From Rhodobacteraceae bacterium KLH11 (GTDB taxonomy: Bacteria > Pseudomonadota > Alphaproteobacteria > Rhodobacterales > Rhodobacteraceae): a DNA stretch of 64,000 bases. The position numbers and the translations under genes are program-made. Shown here piece by piece: positions 26,612 through 35,843 of this stretch (its first letter is position 1; each line of letters opens with the position of its first letter). The stretch spans positions 1,167,272 through 1,231,271 of the forward strand of contig DS999531.1 in assembly GCA_000158135.1 (NCBI GenBank). The letters run 5' to 3'. The notes under the pieces are model-generated. The model saw nothing but the letters and a program-made list of their open reading frames with translations. It did no database searches and was not told the DNA's origin.

Positions 26612-27835
26612 ATGTCCGCGCCCAAGAAAGTTGTTCTGGCCTATTCCGGTGGCCTTGATACCTCGATCATCCTGAAATGGCTGCAGACCGAATATGGTTG
26701 TGAGGTTGTGACCTTCACCGCCGATCTGGGTCAGGGTGAGGAACTGGAGCCCGCCCGCAAGAAGGCCGAGCTGCTGGGGATCAAGCCCGAGAACATCTAT
26801 ATTGAGGATATCCGCGAAGAGTTCGTGCGCGATTTCGTTTTCCCGATGTTCCGCGCCAATGCGGTGTATGAAGGCCTCTATCTGCTGGGTACCTCGATCG
26901 CGCGGCCATTGATCTCGAAACGGCTGGTCGAAATTGCCGAAGCCACGGGTGCTGATGCCGTCGCCCATGGCGCGACCGGCAAGGGCAACGATCAGGTGCG
27001 GTTCGAACTGGCGGCCTATGCGCTGAACCCCAATATCAAGGTGATCGCACCCTGGCGCGAGTGGGACCTGTCCAGCCGCACCAAACTGCTGGAATTTGCC
27101 GAAGCCAACCAGATTCCGATTGCCAAGGACAAACGCGGCGAAGCGCCGTTTTCGGTCGATGCCAACCTGCTGCACACTTCATCAGAAGGTAAAGTTCTGG
27201 AAGACCCGGCCGACATGGCACCCGATTACGTCTATCAACGCACCGTTCACCCCGAGGATGCGCCTGATCAGCCGGAATTCATCGAGATCGGCTTTGAAAA
27301 AGGTGACGCGGTCAGCATCAATGGCGAGGCGATGAGCCCGGCGACCATCCTGACCAAGCTGAACGAATATGGTGGCAAACACGGGATTGGCCGTCTCGAT
27401 CTGGTCGAAGGCCGGTTTGTGGGTATGAAATCGCGCGGCATCTACGAAACGCCCGGTGGTACCATCCTGCTGGAAGCGCATCGCGGGATCGAATCCATCA
27501 CCATGGACCGCGGCGCGATGCATCTGAAAGACCAGCTGATGCCGCAATATGCGGAAATCATCTATAATGGCTTCTGGTACAGCCCCGAGCGTGAGATGCT
27601 GCAAGCCGCCATCGACAAATCGCAGGAACATGTCACCGGCACGGTCCGCGTGAAGCTGTATAAAGGTCTGGCCTCAGTCGTGGGTCGCTGGTCGGATCAT
27701 TCGCTCTATTCCGAAGCGCATGTGACCTTCGAGGAAGACGCCGGTGCTTATGACCAGAAAGACGCAGCAGGCTTTATTCAGCTGAACGCCCTGCGCCTGA
27801 AACTGCTGGCAGCGCGTGATAAACGCCTGAGCTAG
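26612..27835 (+). CDS. argG: Argininosuccinate synthase
   Basis: A 407-residue type I enzyme joining citrulline and aspartate with ATP in arginine synthesis. The PP-loop ([18 protein letters not shown]) opens the protein. [29 protein letters not shown] and [17 protein letters not shown] are also diagnostic. AAGGGGAAG lies just upstream of the ATG. Length matches the family. It is a single-gene unit closed by an obvious intrinsic terminator at 27864-27893. Confidence 0.98.
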   Translation: MSAPKKVVLAYSGGLDTSIILKWLQTEYGCEVVTFTADLGQGEELEPARKKAELLGIKPENIYIEDIREEFVRDFVFPMFRANAVYEGLYLLGTSIARPLISKRLVEIAEATGADAVAHGATGKGNDQVRFELAAYALNPNIKVIAPWREWDLSSRTKLLEFAEANQIPIAKDKRGEAPFSVDANLLHTSSEGKVLEDPADMAPDYVYQRTVHPEDAPDQPEFIEIGFEKGDAVSINGEAMSPATILTKLNEYGGKHGIGRLDLVEGRFVGMKSRGIYETPGGTILLEAHRGIESITMDRGAMHLKDQLMPQYAEIIYNGFWYSPEREMLQAAIDKSQEHVTGTVRVKLYKGLASVVGRWSDHSLYSEAHVTFEEDAGAYDQKDAAGFIQLNALRLKLLAARDKRLS

Positions 27836-27863
27836 TAAGCAAGCCCATCACCCTTCAACAAAG

Positions 27864-27893
27864 CCCGGCATCCCCCTGGATGTCGGGTTTTTT
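27864..27893 (+). terminator. Intrinsic terminator of argG
   Basis: A 10-base stem (27864-27873 with 27878-27887, one G-T pair) around a CCCT loop is followed at once by six T's (27888-27893). It lies 29 bases after the argG stop. Confidence 0.9.
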
Positions 27894-27975
27894 CACAGGT
27901 CACCTCCCGTTGGGTCAGCCTTGCCGGGTGCAGGAGTTTGTCTTTACGCATGCGTCAATCACGAAAGGATGACAC

Positions 27976-28257
27976 ATGCTGCAGGACATCGCCGACGGAA
28001 TTCAGAAAGGTCTGAATGGCAAGGATTTCGACGGGTCACTCAAATTCGATTGTGGGGAAGATGGCGTGATCGTGTTGGCTGACAATACCGCCACCACCCA
28101 TGACCGCGACACCGATTGCACCATCCGCATCTCGCGGGAAAACCTGACAAAACTGCTGACCGGGAAACTGAACCCGATGACGGGGGTGGCGCTGGGCAAG
28201 CTGAAAATCTCGGGCAACATGGGTGTGGCGATGAAGCTGGGGCAGTTACTGGGGTAA
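27976..28257 (+). CDS. SCP2 sterol/lipid-binding domain protein
   Basis: A 93-residue protein made of a single SCP2 fold: KFDCGEDGVIVLAD, then DCTIRISRENLTKLLTGKLN, GVALGKLKISGNMGVAMKLG. The DCTI...L-G-L-P..A...G-L-K..G motif series is typical. SCP2 proteins bind lipids or fatty acyl groups; stand-alone bacterial ones have no settled role. The ATG at 27976 follows AAAGGATG. It lies between the argG terminator and msrA and appears to be its own unit. Confidence 0.85.
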   Translation: MLQDIADGIQKGLNGKDFDGSLKFDCGEDGVIVLADNTATTHDRDTDCTIRISRENLTKLLTGKLNPMTGVALGKLKISGNMGVAMKLGQLLG

Positions 28258-28362
28258 CGTTGGGTCACGGATAAACTCGTCTCACCAGCACGTGACATTT
28301 AATGTCAGCGCATTGCAAGACGCGGAAACAAAAGGCAGCCTGCCCTTGGAAGGAGACTTGCC

Positions 28363-29034
28363 ATGACCCGGACTGCCTATCTCGATTATGTAAAACCCTC
28401 GTTGCTGTTTGTGCTGATCCTGCTGGCCGCGATGTTGCGCGCACTGCCTTCATCAGCGGAAAGCCCTGAAACGCTGACGGTTGCCGGCGGCTGTTTCTGG
28501 TGCGTCGAATCCGATTTTGAATCTGTACCCGGCGTGATCGAAGCCGTGTCCGGCTATACCGGCGGCAAGGCTGACAATCCCACCTATAAACAGGTCTCAA
28601 AAGGCGGCACCGGCCATTATGAGGCGGTTCAGATCACATTTGATCCGGCTCAGGTTTCGCGTGAAACTTTGCTGAACATGTTCTTCCGTTCGGTTGATCC
28701 TACCGATGCAGGTGGTCAGTTCTGCGATCGCGGCGACAGTTATCGCACGGCGATTTTCGTCTCTAACGCGGATGAAAAGGCATTGGCGCAGCAGGCAAAG
28801 TCCAGCGCCCAACAAGAGCTGGGGCAAACGGTTGTCACCCCGATCCTGAATGCCGGAACCTTCTATCCGGCCGAGGCCTACCACCAGGATTACTACAAGG
28901 GGGACAAACTGATCTTCACGCGCTTTGGACCCAAACGCCAGAAAAGTGCCTATAAGGCCTATCGCGAGGCCTGCGGTCGTGACGCCCGGGTCAAGCAGCT
29001 TTGGGGAAGCGATGCGCCGTTTGCCGGATCCTAA
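28363..29034 (+). CDS. msrA: Peptide methionine-S-sulfoxide reductase MsrA with N-terminal export signal
   Basis: A 223-residue MsrA. The catalytic motif GGCFWCVES has the nucleophile at C44; GTGHYEAVQITFDP and YRTAIF follow as expected. The first 32 residues are not part of the enzyme: a positive start, a hydrophobic run (SLLFVLILLAAMLRAL, about 13-28) and PSSAES make a likely Sec signal peptide with cleavage near residue 32, so it should repair oxidised methionines in the periplasm. AAGGAGA lies before the ATG. The stop overlaps the convergent PfkB kinase by four bases. Confidence 0.9.
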   Translation: MTRTAYLDYVKPSLLFVLILLAAMLRALPSSAESPETLTVAGGCFWCVESDFESVPGVIEAVSGYTGGKADNPTYKQVSKGGTGHYEAVQITFDPAQVSRETLLNMFFRSVDPTDAGGQFCDRGDSYRTAIFVSNADEKALAQQAKSSAQQELGQTVVTPILNAGTFYPAEAYHQDYYKGDKLIFTRFGPKRQKSAYKAYREACGRDARVKQLWGSDAPFAGS

Positions 29035-29903
29035 TCCAGCTGCGCCGCGCGCACCTCTTGCAAATCAGGAATAACATCCGCTGTGCCGTGCCGCGTGACC
29101 ATCAGGGCCGCGGCACGCATTGCTTGTGCGATGGCCTGCTCCATCGGCATTCCCCGATCCATACCCGCCAACACATACCCGGTGAATGTGTCCCCCGCAC
29201 CGGTGGTATCAACAGCGTTGACCTTATATGCTGAAAAGGCCAGAGGATCACTGCCCCGCCGGTAATATCGCGCACCTTTTGAACCGAAGGTGACGATCAC
29301 ATGCTCAACAGGCAGGTCAGACGGGGCAAGGCCCGAAGCCGCGTGCAATTGTTCAGCCTCAACCTCGTTCAGGATCAGAAAATCCAGATAGGGCAGCACG
29401 GCCTGAACTGCCTCGGCCTGAAACGGGGCAGCGGCATAACAGACAACCAGACCCAGATCGCGGCCCATCTGTGCGGCCTGAACCTGCGCATTTGTTTCGT
29501 TTTGCAGAACCAGAAGATCGCCGGACCCGGCTGAGGTCAGCGCCTGCCCAAGCTGATCACCGGTAATGGCATGGTTCGCGCCCGGAAACAGAATGATCAG
29601 GTTCTCTGCATCAGCATCAACCGCGATGATCGCATGACCTGTTGGTTGGTCCACCTCGGCAATCCACCGCGTATCAACTCCATATTCGGTCAGCCGATCC
29701 CGCGCCCAGCAACCATCCGAACCTACCGCTCCGATATGTGAGATTTGTCCTCCGGCCCGCGCCGCAGCCACTGACATATTGGCGCCCTTGCCCCCCAGAA
29801 ACCTTTGCAACCCGTTGGCTGCCAGCGTTTCGCCCGCTACAGGCAGATGCGGCAAGGCATAGACCATATCCGCGTTGATTGAGCCAAGATTCCAGATCGT
29901 CAT
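29031..29903 (-). CDS. PfkB-family sugar kinase, ribokinase-like
   Basis: A 290-residue PfkB kinase. The N-terminal GKGANMSVAAARAG and the C-terminal catalytic motif DTTGAGDTFTGYVLAGM (anion hole and catalytic Asp) are clear. The layout resembles ribokinase (NLGSINADMVYALPHLPVAGET), so ribose or a related sugar is the best guess; nucleoside kinases of the family cannot be ruled out. I take the ATG at 29903 (MTIWNLGSINAD), where family similarity begins; an ATG at 29939 is in frame. It is divergent from mutS, with 172 bases between. No sugar transporter is adjacent. Confidence 0.83.
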   Translation of the reverse strand: MTIWNLGSINADMVYALPHLPVAGETLAANGLQRFLGGKGANMSVAAARAGGQISHIGAVGSDGCWARDRLTEYGVDTRWIAEVDQPTGHAIIAVDADAENLIILFPGANHAITGDQLGQALTSAGSGDLLVLQNETNAQVQAAQMGRDLGLVVCYAAAPFQAEAVQAVLPYLDFLILNEVEAEQLHAASGLAPSDLPVEHVIVTFGSKGARYYRRGSDPLAFSAYKVNAVDTTGAGDTFTGYVLAGMDRGMPMEQAIAQAMRAAALMVTRHGTADVIPDLQEVRAAQLD

Positions 29904-30075
29904 GTTGTGTCCAATATCGCAGCAAGCCAGAGTGGTCATGCCCAGAATGTCACCCGCGCCTCAGGGGCATCACAGGGTAACGACAAGCCGGAGCGAATGA
30001 CAATACGTTTTCACCTTTCGCCGCCAGCAGCAGATTTGTAAGGTCGCGCCCGAAGACGCCAGAAGGGGGCCGCTT

Positions 30076-32709
30076 TTGTCCACAGTCACGCCGATGATGG
30101 CGCAATATCTTGAGATCAAAGAGGCCCATGCCGACGCCCTGCTCTTCTACCGAATGGGCGATTTCTATGAAATGTTTTTCGAAGACGCGGTGAACGCTGC
30201 CGAAGCGCTGGACATCGCCCTGACCAAACGCGGCAAGCATAACGGGACCGACATTCCCATGTGCGGCGTCCCGGTACATTCCGCCGAGGGCTACCTGCTG
30301 ACACTGATCCGCAAAGGCTTTCGCGTCGCGGTCTGCGAACAGATGGAAAGCCCGGCCGAGGCGAAGAAAAGAGGCTCTAAATCGGTGGTAAAGCGCGATG
30401 TTGTGCGCTTGGTAACACCCGGAACACTGACCGAAGACGCCCTGCTGGAGGCCCGCCGCCACAATTTTCTGGCTGCTTATTCCGAGGTCCGGGATGAAGC
30501 TGCCCTGGCCTGGGCCGATATCTCAACCGGTGCATTTCACGTGATGCCGCTAACCTCCGTCCGGCTGAGCCCCGAGCTCGCGCGGCTGGCCCCGTCCGAG
30601 CTGATCGTGGCCGACGGGTCAGACCAGGCGTTGCAGGAACCGGTTCGTGATCTGGGTATCTCACTCAGCCCCATCGGGCGCGCCAGTTTCGACAGCACCG
30701 CCGCTGAAAAACGCATATGCGGGCTGTTCAACGTGGGTGCGCTGGATGCGTTCGGCAATTTCGCGCGCGCCGAAGTGTCAGCCATGGGCGCGCTGATCGA
30801 CTATCTGGAAATTACCCAAAAGGGCAAATTGCCCCTGCTGCAAACCCCTTTGAAGGAATCCGAAGATCGCGTTGTCCAGATCGATGCCGCCACACGCCGA
30901 AATCTGGAACTGACCCGATCACTCTCGGGTGGCCGCGCTGGGTCGCTGCTCTCGGTTGTTGATCGCACCACCACCCCCGGCGGCGCGCGCCTGCTGGAAC
31001 AGCGCCTCTCCAGCCCGTCGCGCAATCTGGACGTGATCCGCATGCGGCTGGACGCGGTGAGTTTTGCCACCGACGACAGCCTGACCACATCCGACCTGCG
31101 CGAAGCCCTGCGCAAAACCCCCGATCTAGACCGCGCCCTGTCCCGCTTGTCGCTGGATCGCGGCGGACCCCGTGATCTGGCCGCCATCCGCAACGGTCTT
31201 ACGCAGGCATCTGCAATTGCCGCGCTGTGCGAAAACCATGACTTGCCCGAGGTGCTGGCCACCGCTGTCCGGAACCTGATCGGTTTCGACGATCTGCTGA
31301 ACCTTCTTGATGACGCCCTGGTCGCCGAACCGCCGCTGCTGGCGCGCGACGGTGGCTTTATCGCCCCCGGATTTGACGGCGAACTGGACGAAGCCCGCAC
31401 GCTGCGCGATGAAGGCCGATCGGTCATCGCCGGATTTCAGCAGAAATACGCAGAACACACCGGCATCACCTCGTTGAAGATCAAGCACAACAATGTGCTG
31501 GGTTACTTCATCGAAACCACGGCCACTCATGCCGAAAAGATGCTGAACCCACCATTTTCTGAAACCTATATCCACCGCCAGACCACCGCCAATCAGGTCC
31601 GGTTTACAACGGTCGAACTTTCGGAAATCGAAACCCGCATCCTGAACGCGGGAAATCTGGCGCTTGAGATCGAAAAACGGCTCTATCAAAGGCTATCTGA
31701 CGAAATCCTCACCCTCGCCGCGCGCCTCAACCAAGCGGCGCGTGGGCTCGCCGAGCTGGATCTGACCACCGCGCTGGCCGATCTGGCACGCGGCGAAAAC
31801 TGGTGCCGCCCACAGGTCGACACATCCCGCATGTTCGATATCCAGGGCGGTCGCCACCCGGTTGTCGAACACGCATTGCGCCAGCAAAACGGCGACGCAT
31901 TTGTCGCCAATGATTGCGACCTGAGCGCGACCGACAATGCCGCCATCTGGTTGCTCACCGGGCCAAATATGGCCGGTAAATCAACCTTCCTGCGCCAGAA
32001 CGCCCTGATTGCCCTATTGGCCCAAATGGGCAGCTTCGTCCCCGCCGAACAGGCTCATATCGGTGTCGTCAGCCAACTCTTCAGCCGCGTCGGAGCCTCC
32101 GATGATCTGGCCCGAGGCCGCTCTACCTTCATGGTCGAAATGGTGGAAACAGCAGCGATCCTCAATCAGGCCGATGACCGCGCGCTGGTCATCCTCGACG
32201 AGATCGGGCGCGGCACGGCCACATATGACGGCCTCTCCATCGCATGGGCCACGCTGGAACATCTCCATGCAACCAACAAATGCCGCGCCCTTTTTGCCAC
32301 CCATTACCACGAACTCACCGCACTGGCCGGAAAACTGGAAGGCGTCGACAACGCCACCGTTGCGGTCAAGGAATGGGAGGGTGAGGTCATTTTCCTGCAC
32401 GAAGTCCACAAAGGCGCCGCCGACCGATCTTACGGCGTCCAGGTCGCGCAACTGGCTGGCCTGCCGGCATCGGTTGTCGAACGCGCCCGCGTGGTTCTTG
32501 ACCAGCTGGAAAAGACCGAACGTGAAGGCGGCAAGCAAAAGGCTTTGATCGACGATCTGCCCCTGTTCTCAGCCGCACCGCCATCACCGCCGCCCACACC
32601 CAAACCCTCACCGCTCACGGATATGCTCAACGACATCCTGCCGGATGAGCTTACGCCACGCGAAGCTCTCGACCTGATCTACAAACTCAAAGAGGCGGCC
32701 AACACCTGA
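30076..32709 (+). CDS. mutS: DNA mismatch repair protein MutS
   Basis: An 877-residue MutS1. The mismatch-reading FxE motif lies in RMGDFYEMFFEDAV; the core and clamp domains are full length. The ATPase has GPNMAGKSTFLRQNAL, FSRVGASDDLARGRSTFMVE, LVILDEIGRGTATYDG and FATHYHELTAL. The C-terminal part ends with the small dimerisation helix (TDMLNDILPDELTPREAL). The likely start is TTG at 30076, with AGAAGGGGG seven bases upstream; an ATG at 30094 lacks such a site. It is a single gene ending in a hairpin that spans its stop. Confidence 0.96.
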   Translation: MSTVTPMMAQYLEIKEAHADALLFYRMGDFYEMFFEDAVNAAEALDIALTKRGKHNGTDIPMCGVPVHSAEGYLLTLIRKGFRVAVCEQMESPAEAKKRGSKSVVKRDVVRLVTPGTLTEDALLEARRHNFLAAYSEVRDEAALAWADISTGAFHVMPLTSVRLSPELARLAPSELIVADGSDQALQEPVRDLGISLSPIGRASFDSTAAEKRICGLFNVGALDAFGNFARAEVSAMGALIDYLEITQKGKLPLLQTPLKESEDRVVQIDAATRRNLELTRSLSGGRAGSLLSVVDRTTTPGGARLLEQRLSSPSRNLDVIRMRLDAVSFATDDSLTTSDLREALRKTPDLDRALSRLSLDRGGPRDLAAIRNGLTQASAIAALCENHDLPEVLATAVRNLIGFDDLLNLLDDALVAEPPLLARDGGFIAPGFDGELDEARTLRDEGRSVIAGFQQKYAEHTGITSLKIKHNNVLGYFIETTATHAEKMLNPPFSETYIHRQTTANQVRFTTVELSEIETRILNAGNLALEIEKRLYQRLSDEILTLAARLNQAARGLAELDLTTALADLARGENWCRPQVDTSRMFDIQGGRHPVVEHALRQQNGDAFVANDCDLSATDNAAIWLLTGPNMAGKSTFLRQNALIALLAQMGSFVPAEQAHIGVVSQLFSRVGASDDLARGRSTFMVEMVETAAILNQADDRALVILDEIGRGTATYDGLSIAWATLEHLHATNKCRALFATHYHELTALAGKLEGVDNATVAVKEWEGEVIFLHEVHKGAADRSYGVQVAQLAGLPASVVERARVVLDQLEKTEREGGKQKALIDDLPLFSAAPPSPPPTPKPSPLTDMLNDILPDELTPREALDLIYKLKEAANT

Positions 32710-32725
32710 CCGCCTCTTCATCTTT
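32691..32725 (+). terminator. Possible terminator hairpin over the mutS stop
   Basis: AGAGGCGG (32691-32698) pairs with CCGCCTCT (32710-32717) around an 11-base loop holding most of the mutS stop codon, then TCATCTTTT follows. The T-run is short, so strength is uncertain. The 3' arm runs into the dispersed motif listed at 32715-32736. Confidence 0.5.
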
Positions 32726-32736
32726 TCAAAAATACT
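32715..32736. repeat. Copy of the CTTCATCT-n-CAAAAATA motif
   Basis: The string beginning TCTTCATCTTTTCAAAAATA resembles the minus-strand reading of the inverted-repeat arm at 2-26 (CTTCATCTGGCCAAAAATA). Both lie just beyond a gene end, here between the convergent mutS and grpE. Its function is unknown; it may be a dispersed 3'-end element. Confidence 0.5.
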
Positions 32737-32767
32737 CTCGCCGAAGGCTTGGCCTTGCAAAGGCCAA

Positions 32768-33331
32768 TCAGCTCGCAGGTGTCGATGACACCCCAACCTG
32801 CGCCGGGCGCAGCAAACGGTCATGCAGCATAAACCCTTCTGCAGATACCTGAATGATATCCCCCGCTCTGGTACCCGGCACCGGTGCCTCAAACATCGCC
32901 TCATGCACATTGGGATCGAATCGATCACCAACCTCGGGCGTAATCACCTCAATCCCGTGCTTCTGGAACACATCCTTCAGCGCCCGCATCGTCAGCTCAA
33001 CACCTTCCAGCAAACCAGCAGCCACTTCTTTCTGCTCATCTGTTGCAGCCTCAAGCGCACGTTTCATGTTGTCGTAGACCGGCAGCATGTCACGGGCCAG
33101 CTTGGATCCACCGTATTGCTCTGCATCGCGCCGCGCCTTGTCGCCACGTTTCCGCGCGTTTTCAGCATCCGCCAGCGCACGCATGAACTTGTCTTTGAAA
33201 TCATCGCGCTCCGCACGCAGTTGATCGACCTCAAGCGCCTCATCGCTGATCTCAGCGAATTCCTCGGCAAATTCTTCCGCCTCAGCGGACATGATATCGT
33301 CCAGAAAATCTTCGTTCTTGGGCTCTGCCAT
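32768..33331 (-). CDS. grpE: Nucleotide-exchange factor GrpE
   Basis: A 187-residue GrpE. A long acidic and coiled-coil N-terminal part (about 20-80) is followed by the beta domain with the GrpE signature near GDRFDPNVHEAMFEAPV. DMLPVYDNMKRALE sits in the helical middle. GrpE makes DnaK release ADP and client. The gene starts 10 bases after the hrcA stop on the same strand, so hrcA and grpE form an operon that separates grpE from dnaK-dnaJ, as usual in alphaproteobacteria. Length is normal. Confidence 0.95.
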   Translation of the reverse strand: MAEPKNEDFLDDIMSAEAEEFAEEFAEISDEALEVDQLRAERDDFKDKFMRALADAENARKRGDKARRDAEQYGGSKLARDMLPVYDNMKRALEAATDEQKEVAAGLLEGVELTMRALKDVFQKHGIEVITPEVGDRFDPNVHEAMFEAPVPGTRAGDIIQVSAEGFMLHDRLLRPAQVGVSSTPAS

Positions 33332-33341
33332 CTCTTACCCT

Positions 33342-34406
33342 CTAGCTCCGGTCGGAAATCAGCTTTCCGACCAGTTGCGCCGTATAATCCACGATCGGCA
33401 CGATCCGTCCATAGTTCAGGCGTGTAGGCCCGATAACCCCAACCGCACCGATTATCTTACGATCAGCGTTCATATAAGGAGACACCACCAAAGAGGAACC
33501 CGAAAGTGAGAAAAGTTTGTTCTCAGACCCGATAAAAATGCGCACACCCTCGCCATCTTCGGTTAATTCCAGAAATTCGGCGATATCACGTTTGCGTTCC
33601 AGATCGTCAAACAGGGTGCGAATACGGTCCAGCTCTTCGGTCTGGCCAGGCTCATTCAGCAGATTCGCGCGCCCCCGCACAATCAACCGGGCCGAGTCGG
33701 TGCCTCCCCCGTCCCAGGCCGCCATGCCACTGTCCACCATCTCACGGGCAAGCACGTCGATCTCTTGCTTTCGGGCCGCGATCTGGCTTTGCATCTGACG
33801 ACGCACCTCGCTGAGCGTGCGCCCTTCAATCAGCGCGTTCAGGAAATTCGCCGCCTCGCGCATTGAGCTGGGCGTCTGCCCGGGTGGCGGTGTAAACAAG
33901 CGGTTTTCAACATGTCCATCCGAGAATACCAGAACCACCAGCGCGCGATCATGACCAAGCGAGACAAACTCAATATGCTTGATCTCAGCCTCATGCTTGG
34001 GCGTCAGAACCAGCGACGCCCCATGTGTCACATGTGACAAGGCAGAGCCGACACGATCCAGCATTCCCCCCACATCGCCCGCGTTAGAGCCTAATGTATC
34101 GTCCAGCTTCTGCCGATCATCTGCCCCCAGATCACCCACTTCAAGCAACCCATCCACAAACATCCGCAGCCCCTGCTGCGTCGGAATCCGCCCTGCACTG
34201 ACATGCGGGCTGTCGAGCAAACCCAGAAACTCCAGATCCTGCATCACATTACGCACCGTTGCGGCGCTGACCTTTTCTGAAAGGGTGCGGGTCAGCGTGC
34301 GGCTTCCAACAGGTTCGCCACTGTCCAGATAGCTTTCGACAATCAACCGGAACACCTCGCGCGAACGGTCGTTCATCTCGTCCAGAATTTTGCTTACTTC
34401 GCTCAT
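33342..34406 (-). CDS. hrcA: Heat-inducible transcription repressor HrcA
   Basis: A 354-residue repressor that binds CIRCE elements, usually ahead of groESL. It has an N-terminal winged-helix part (SEKVSAATVRNVMQDLE and SPHVSAGRIPTQQGLRMFVD) and a C-terminal GAF-like domain with dimerisation insertion. The ATG at 34406 has AAGGGA upstream; a TTG six bases earlier is also in frame but lies against the purine tract. I see no CIRCE sequence upstream of hrcA or dnaK in this window, consistent with HrcA acting elsewhere. Confidence 0.95.
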   Translation of the reverse strand: MSEVSKILDEMNDRSREVFRLIVESYLDSGEPVGSRTLTRTLSEKVSAATVRNVMQDLEFLGLLDSPHVSAGRIPTQQGLRMFVDGLLEVGDLGADDRQKLDDTLGSNAGDVGGMLDRVGSALSHVTHGASLVLTPKHEAEIKHIEFVSLGHDRALVVLVFSDGHVENRLFTPPPGQTPSSMREAANFLNALIEGRTLSEVRRQMQSQIAARKQEIDVLAREMVDSGMAAWDGGGTDSARLIVRGRANLLNEPGQTEELDRIRTLFDDLERKRDIAEFLELTEDGEGVRIFIGSENKLFSLSGSSLVVSPYMNADRKIIGAVGVIGPTRLNYGRIVPIVDYTAQLVGKLISDRS

Positions 34407-34518
34407 CGGCAATCCCTTGCTGGACTGTCATTAAATAGCAGGTATCAGAAAGGTCAATCGGGGTTGCATCGTAACGCTGCGGGGCGGTATCCCCAACCCA
34501 GCAAACAAAGGAATTCCC

Positions 34519-35232
34519 ATGCGACCCTCAGGACGTGATCTGAACGAAATGCGCGCCGTTTCCATTGAAACCGGCTTTACCAAACATGCCGAAGGTTCCT
34601 GCCTGATAAAAATGGGCGACACCCATGTGCTGTGCACCGCCACGATCGAGGATCGCGTGCCACCTTTCATCAAGGGTTCGGGTCTGGGTTGGGTGACCGC
34701 CGAATATGGAATGCTGCCCCGCGCGACCAATACGCGGATGCGGCGCGAGGCGGCCTCGGGCAAGCAAGGCGGCCGTACAGTAGAAATCCAGCGCCTGATC
34801 GGACGTGCCTTGCGCGCCGGTGTAGATCGGGTCGCTTTGGGTGAGCGTCAGATCACCGTCGACTGTGACGTGCTTCAGGCTGACGGCGGCACCCGCTGTG
34901 CCTCGATCACCGGGGGTTGGGTTGCACTGCGTCTGGCCGTCAACAAGCTGATGAAGGCAGGCGATGTGATCTCGGACCCGTTGGTAGACCCTGTTGCGGC
35001 TGTTTCTTGCGGAATCTACGCCGGCCAGCCAGTGCTTGATCTGGACTACCCCGAAGACAGCGAGGCCGGCGTCGACGGCAACTTTATCATGACGGGCACG
35101 GGCAAGCTGATCGAGGTTCAGATGTCGGCTGAAGGCTCGGTTTTCAGCCGCACGCAGATGGATCAGTTGATGGATCTGGCCGAGAAGGGCGTGGCCGAAC
35201 TGGCCGCCGCGCAGAAAGCCGCCGCCACATGA
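34519..35232 (+). CDS. rph: Ribonuclease PH
   Basis: A 237-residue phosphorolytic 3'-5' exoribonuclease that trims tRNA precursors. It opens [19 protein letters not shown], then [40 protein letters not shown] and LMDLAEKGV, all family landmarks. AAAGGAAT lies before the ATG. It is divergent from hrcA, across 112 bases, and overlaps rdgB by four bases, giving a coupled rph-rdgB-hemW unit. Confidence 0.97.
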   Translation: MRPSGRDLNEMRAVSIETGFTKHAEGSCLIKMGDTHVLCTATIEDRVPPFIKGSGLGWVTAEYGMLPRATNTRMRREAASGKQGGRTVEIQRLIGRALRAGVDRVALGERQITVDCDVLQADGGTRCASITGGWVALRLAVNKLMKAGDVISDPLVDPVAAVSCGIYAGQPVLDLDYPEDSEAGVDGNFIMTGTGKLIEVQMSAEGSVFSRTQMDQLMDLAEKGVAELAAAQKAAAT

Positions 35233-35843
35233 CCCGCAAGTTCGACAGTGATCGACTGCTGGTTGCCACCCACAACCAGGGCAAGCTTGAGGAGATGACG
35301 CATCTTCTTGAACCCTTTGGCGTGACGATTGTGGGCGCGGGTGAAATGAACCTGCCCGAACCGGACGAAACCGAAGATACCTTTGTCGGCAACGCCCGGA
35401 TCAAGGCCCACGCCGCAGCAAAGGCCACTGGTCTTCCCGCGCTGTCAGATGATTCCGGCATCACCATCGACGCGCTGGATGGCGCACCCGGCGTTTATAC
35501 CGCCGATTGGGCCGAAACCGGCAATGGCCGCGATTTCCTGATGGCGATGACCCGTGCTTATAACGCGCTGGAAGCAAAGAACGTACCCCACCCCCGTACC
35601 GCCCAGTTTCGCAGCACATTGGTTCTGGCCTGGCCCGACGGGCATGACGAAGTGTTCGAAGGCATCGCCCCCGGTCATCTGGTTTGGCCGATTCGTGGCC
35701 AAGGCGGGTTCGGCTATGACCCGATGTTTGTCCCCGATGGGTACGATATCACCTTTGCCGAAATGGATCGCTGGGAAAAGAACAAGATCAGCCATCGCGG
35801 CCGCGCGGTAGAGATGTTCGTGAAAGGCTGTTTTGGCGGATGA
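35229..35843 (+). CDS. rdgB: Non-canonical purine NTP pyrophosphatase (ITPase)
   Basis: A 204-residue Ham1/RdgB enzyme that removes dITP, ITP and XTP from the nucleotide pool. Motifs: [19 protein letters not shown] at the N-terminus (nucleotide-binding THNxGK), [20 protein letters not shown], and [13 protein letters not shown]. It starts with ATG overlapping the rph stop and ends 11 bases inside the hemW start region. Confidence 0.96.
   Translation: MTRKFDSDRLLVATHNQGKLEEMTHLLEPFGVTIVGAGEMNLPEPDETEDTFVGNARIKAHAAAKATGLPALSDDSGITIDALDGAPGVYTADWAETGNGRDFLMAMTRAYNALEAKNVPHPRTAQFRSTLVLAWPDGHDEVFEGIAPGHLVWPIRGQGGFGYDPMFVPDGYDITFAEMDRWEKNKISHRGRAVEMFVKGCFGG

Noticed and set aside
28653..28668. A parS-like sequence in msrA (GGTTTCGCGTGAAACT)
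   Set aside because: It matches parS in 13 of 16 bases; mismatches at both ends and in the core make it unlikely to be a ParB site.
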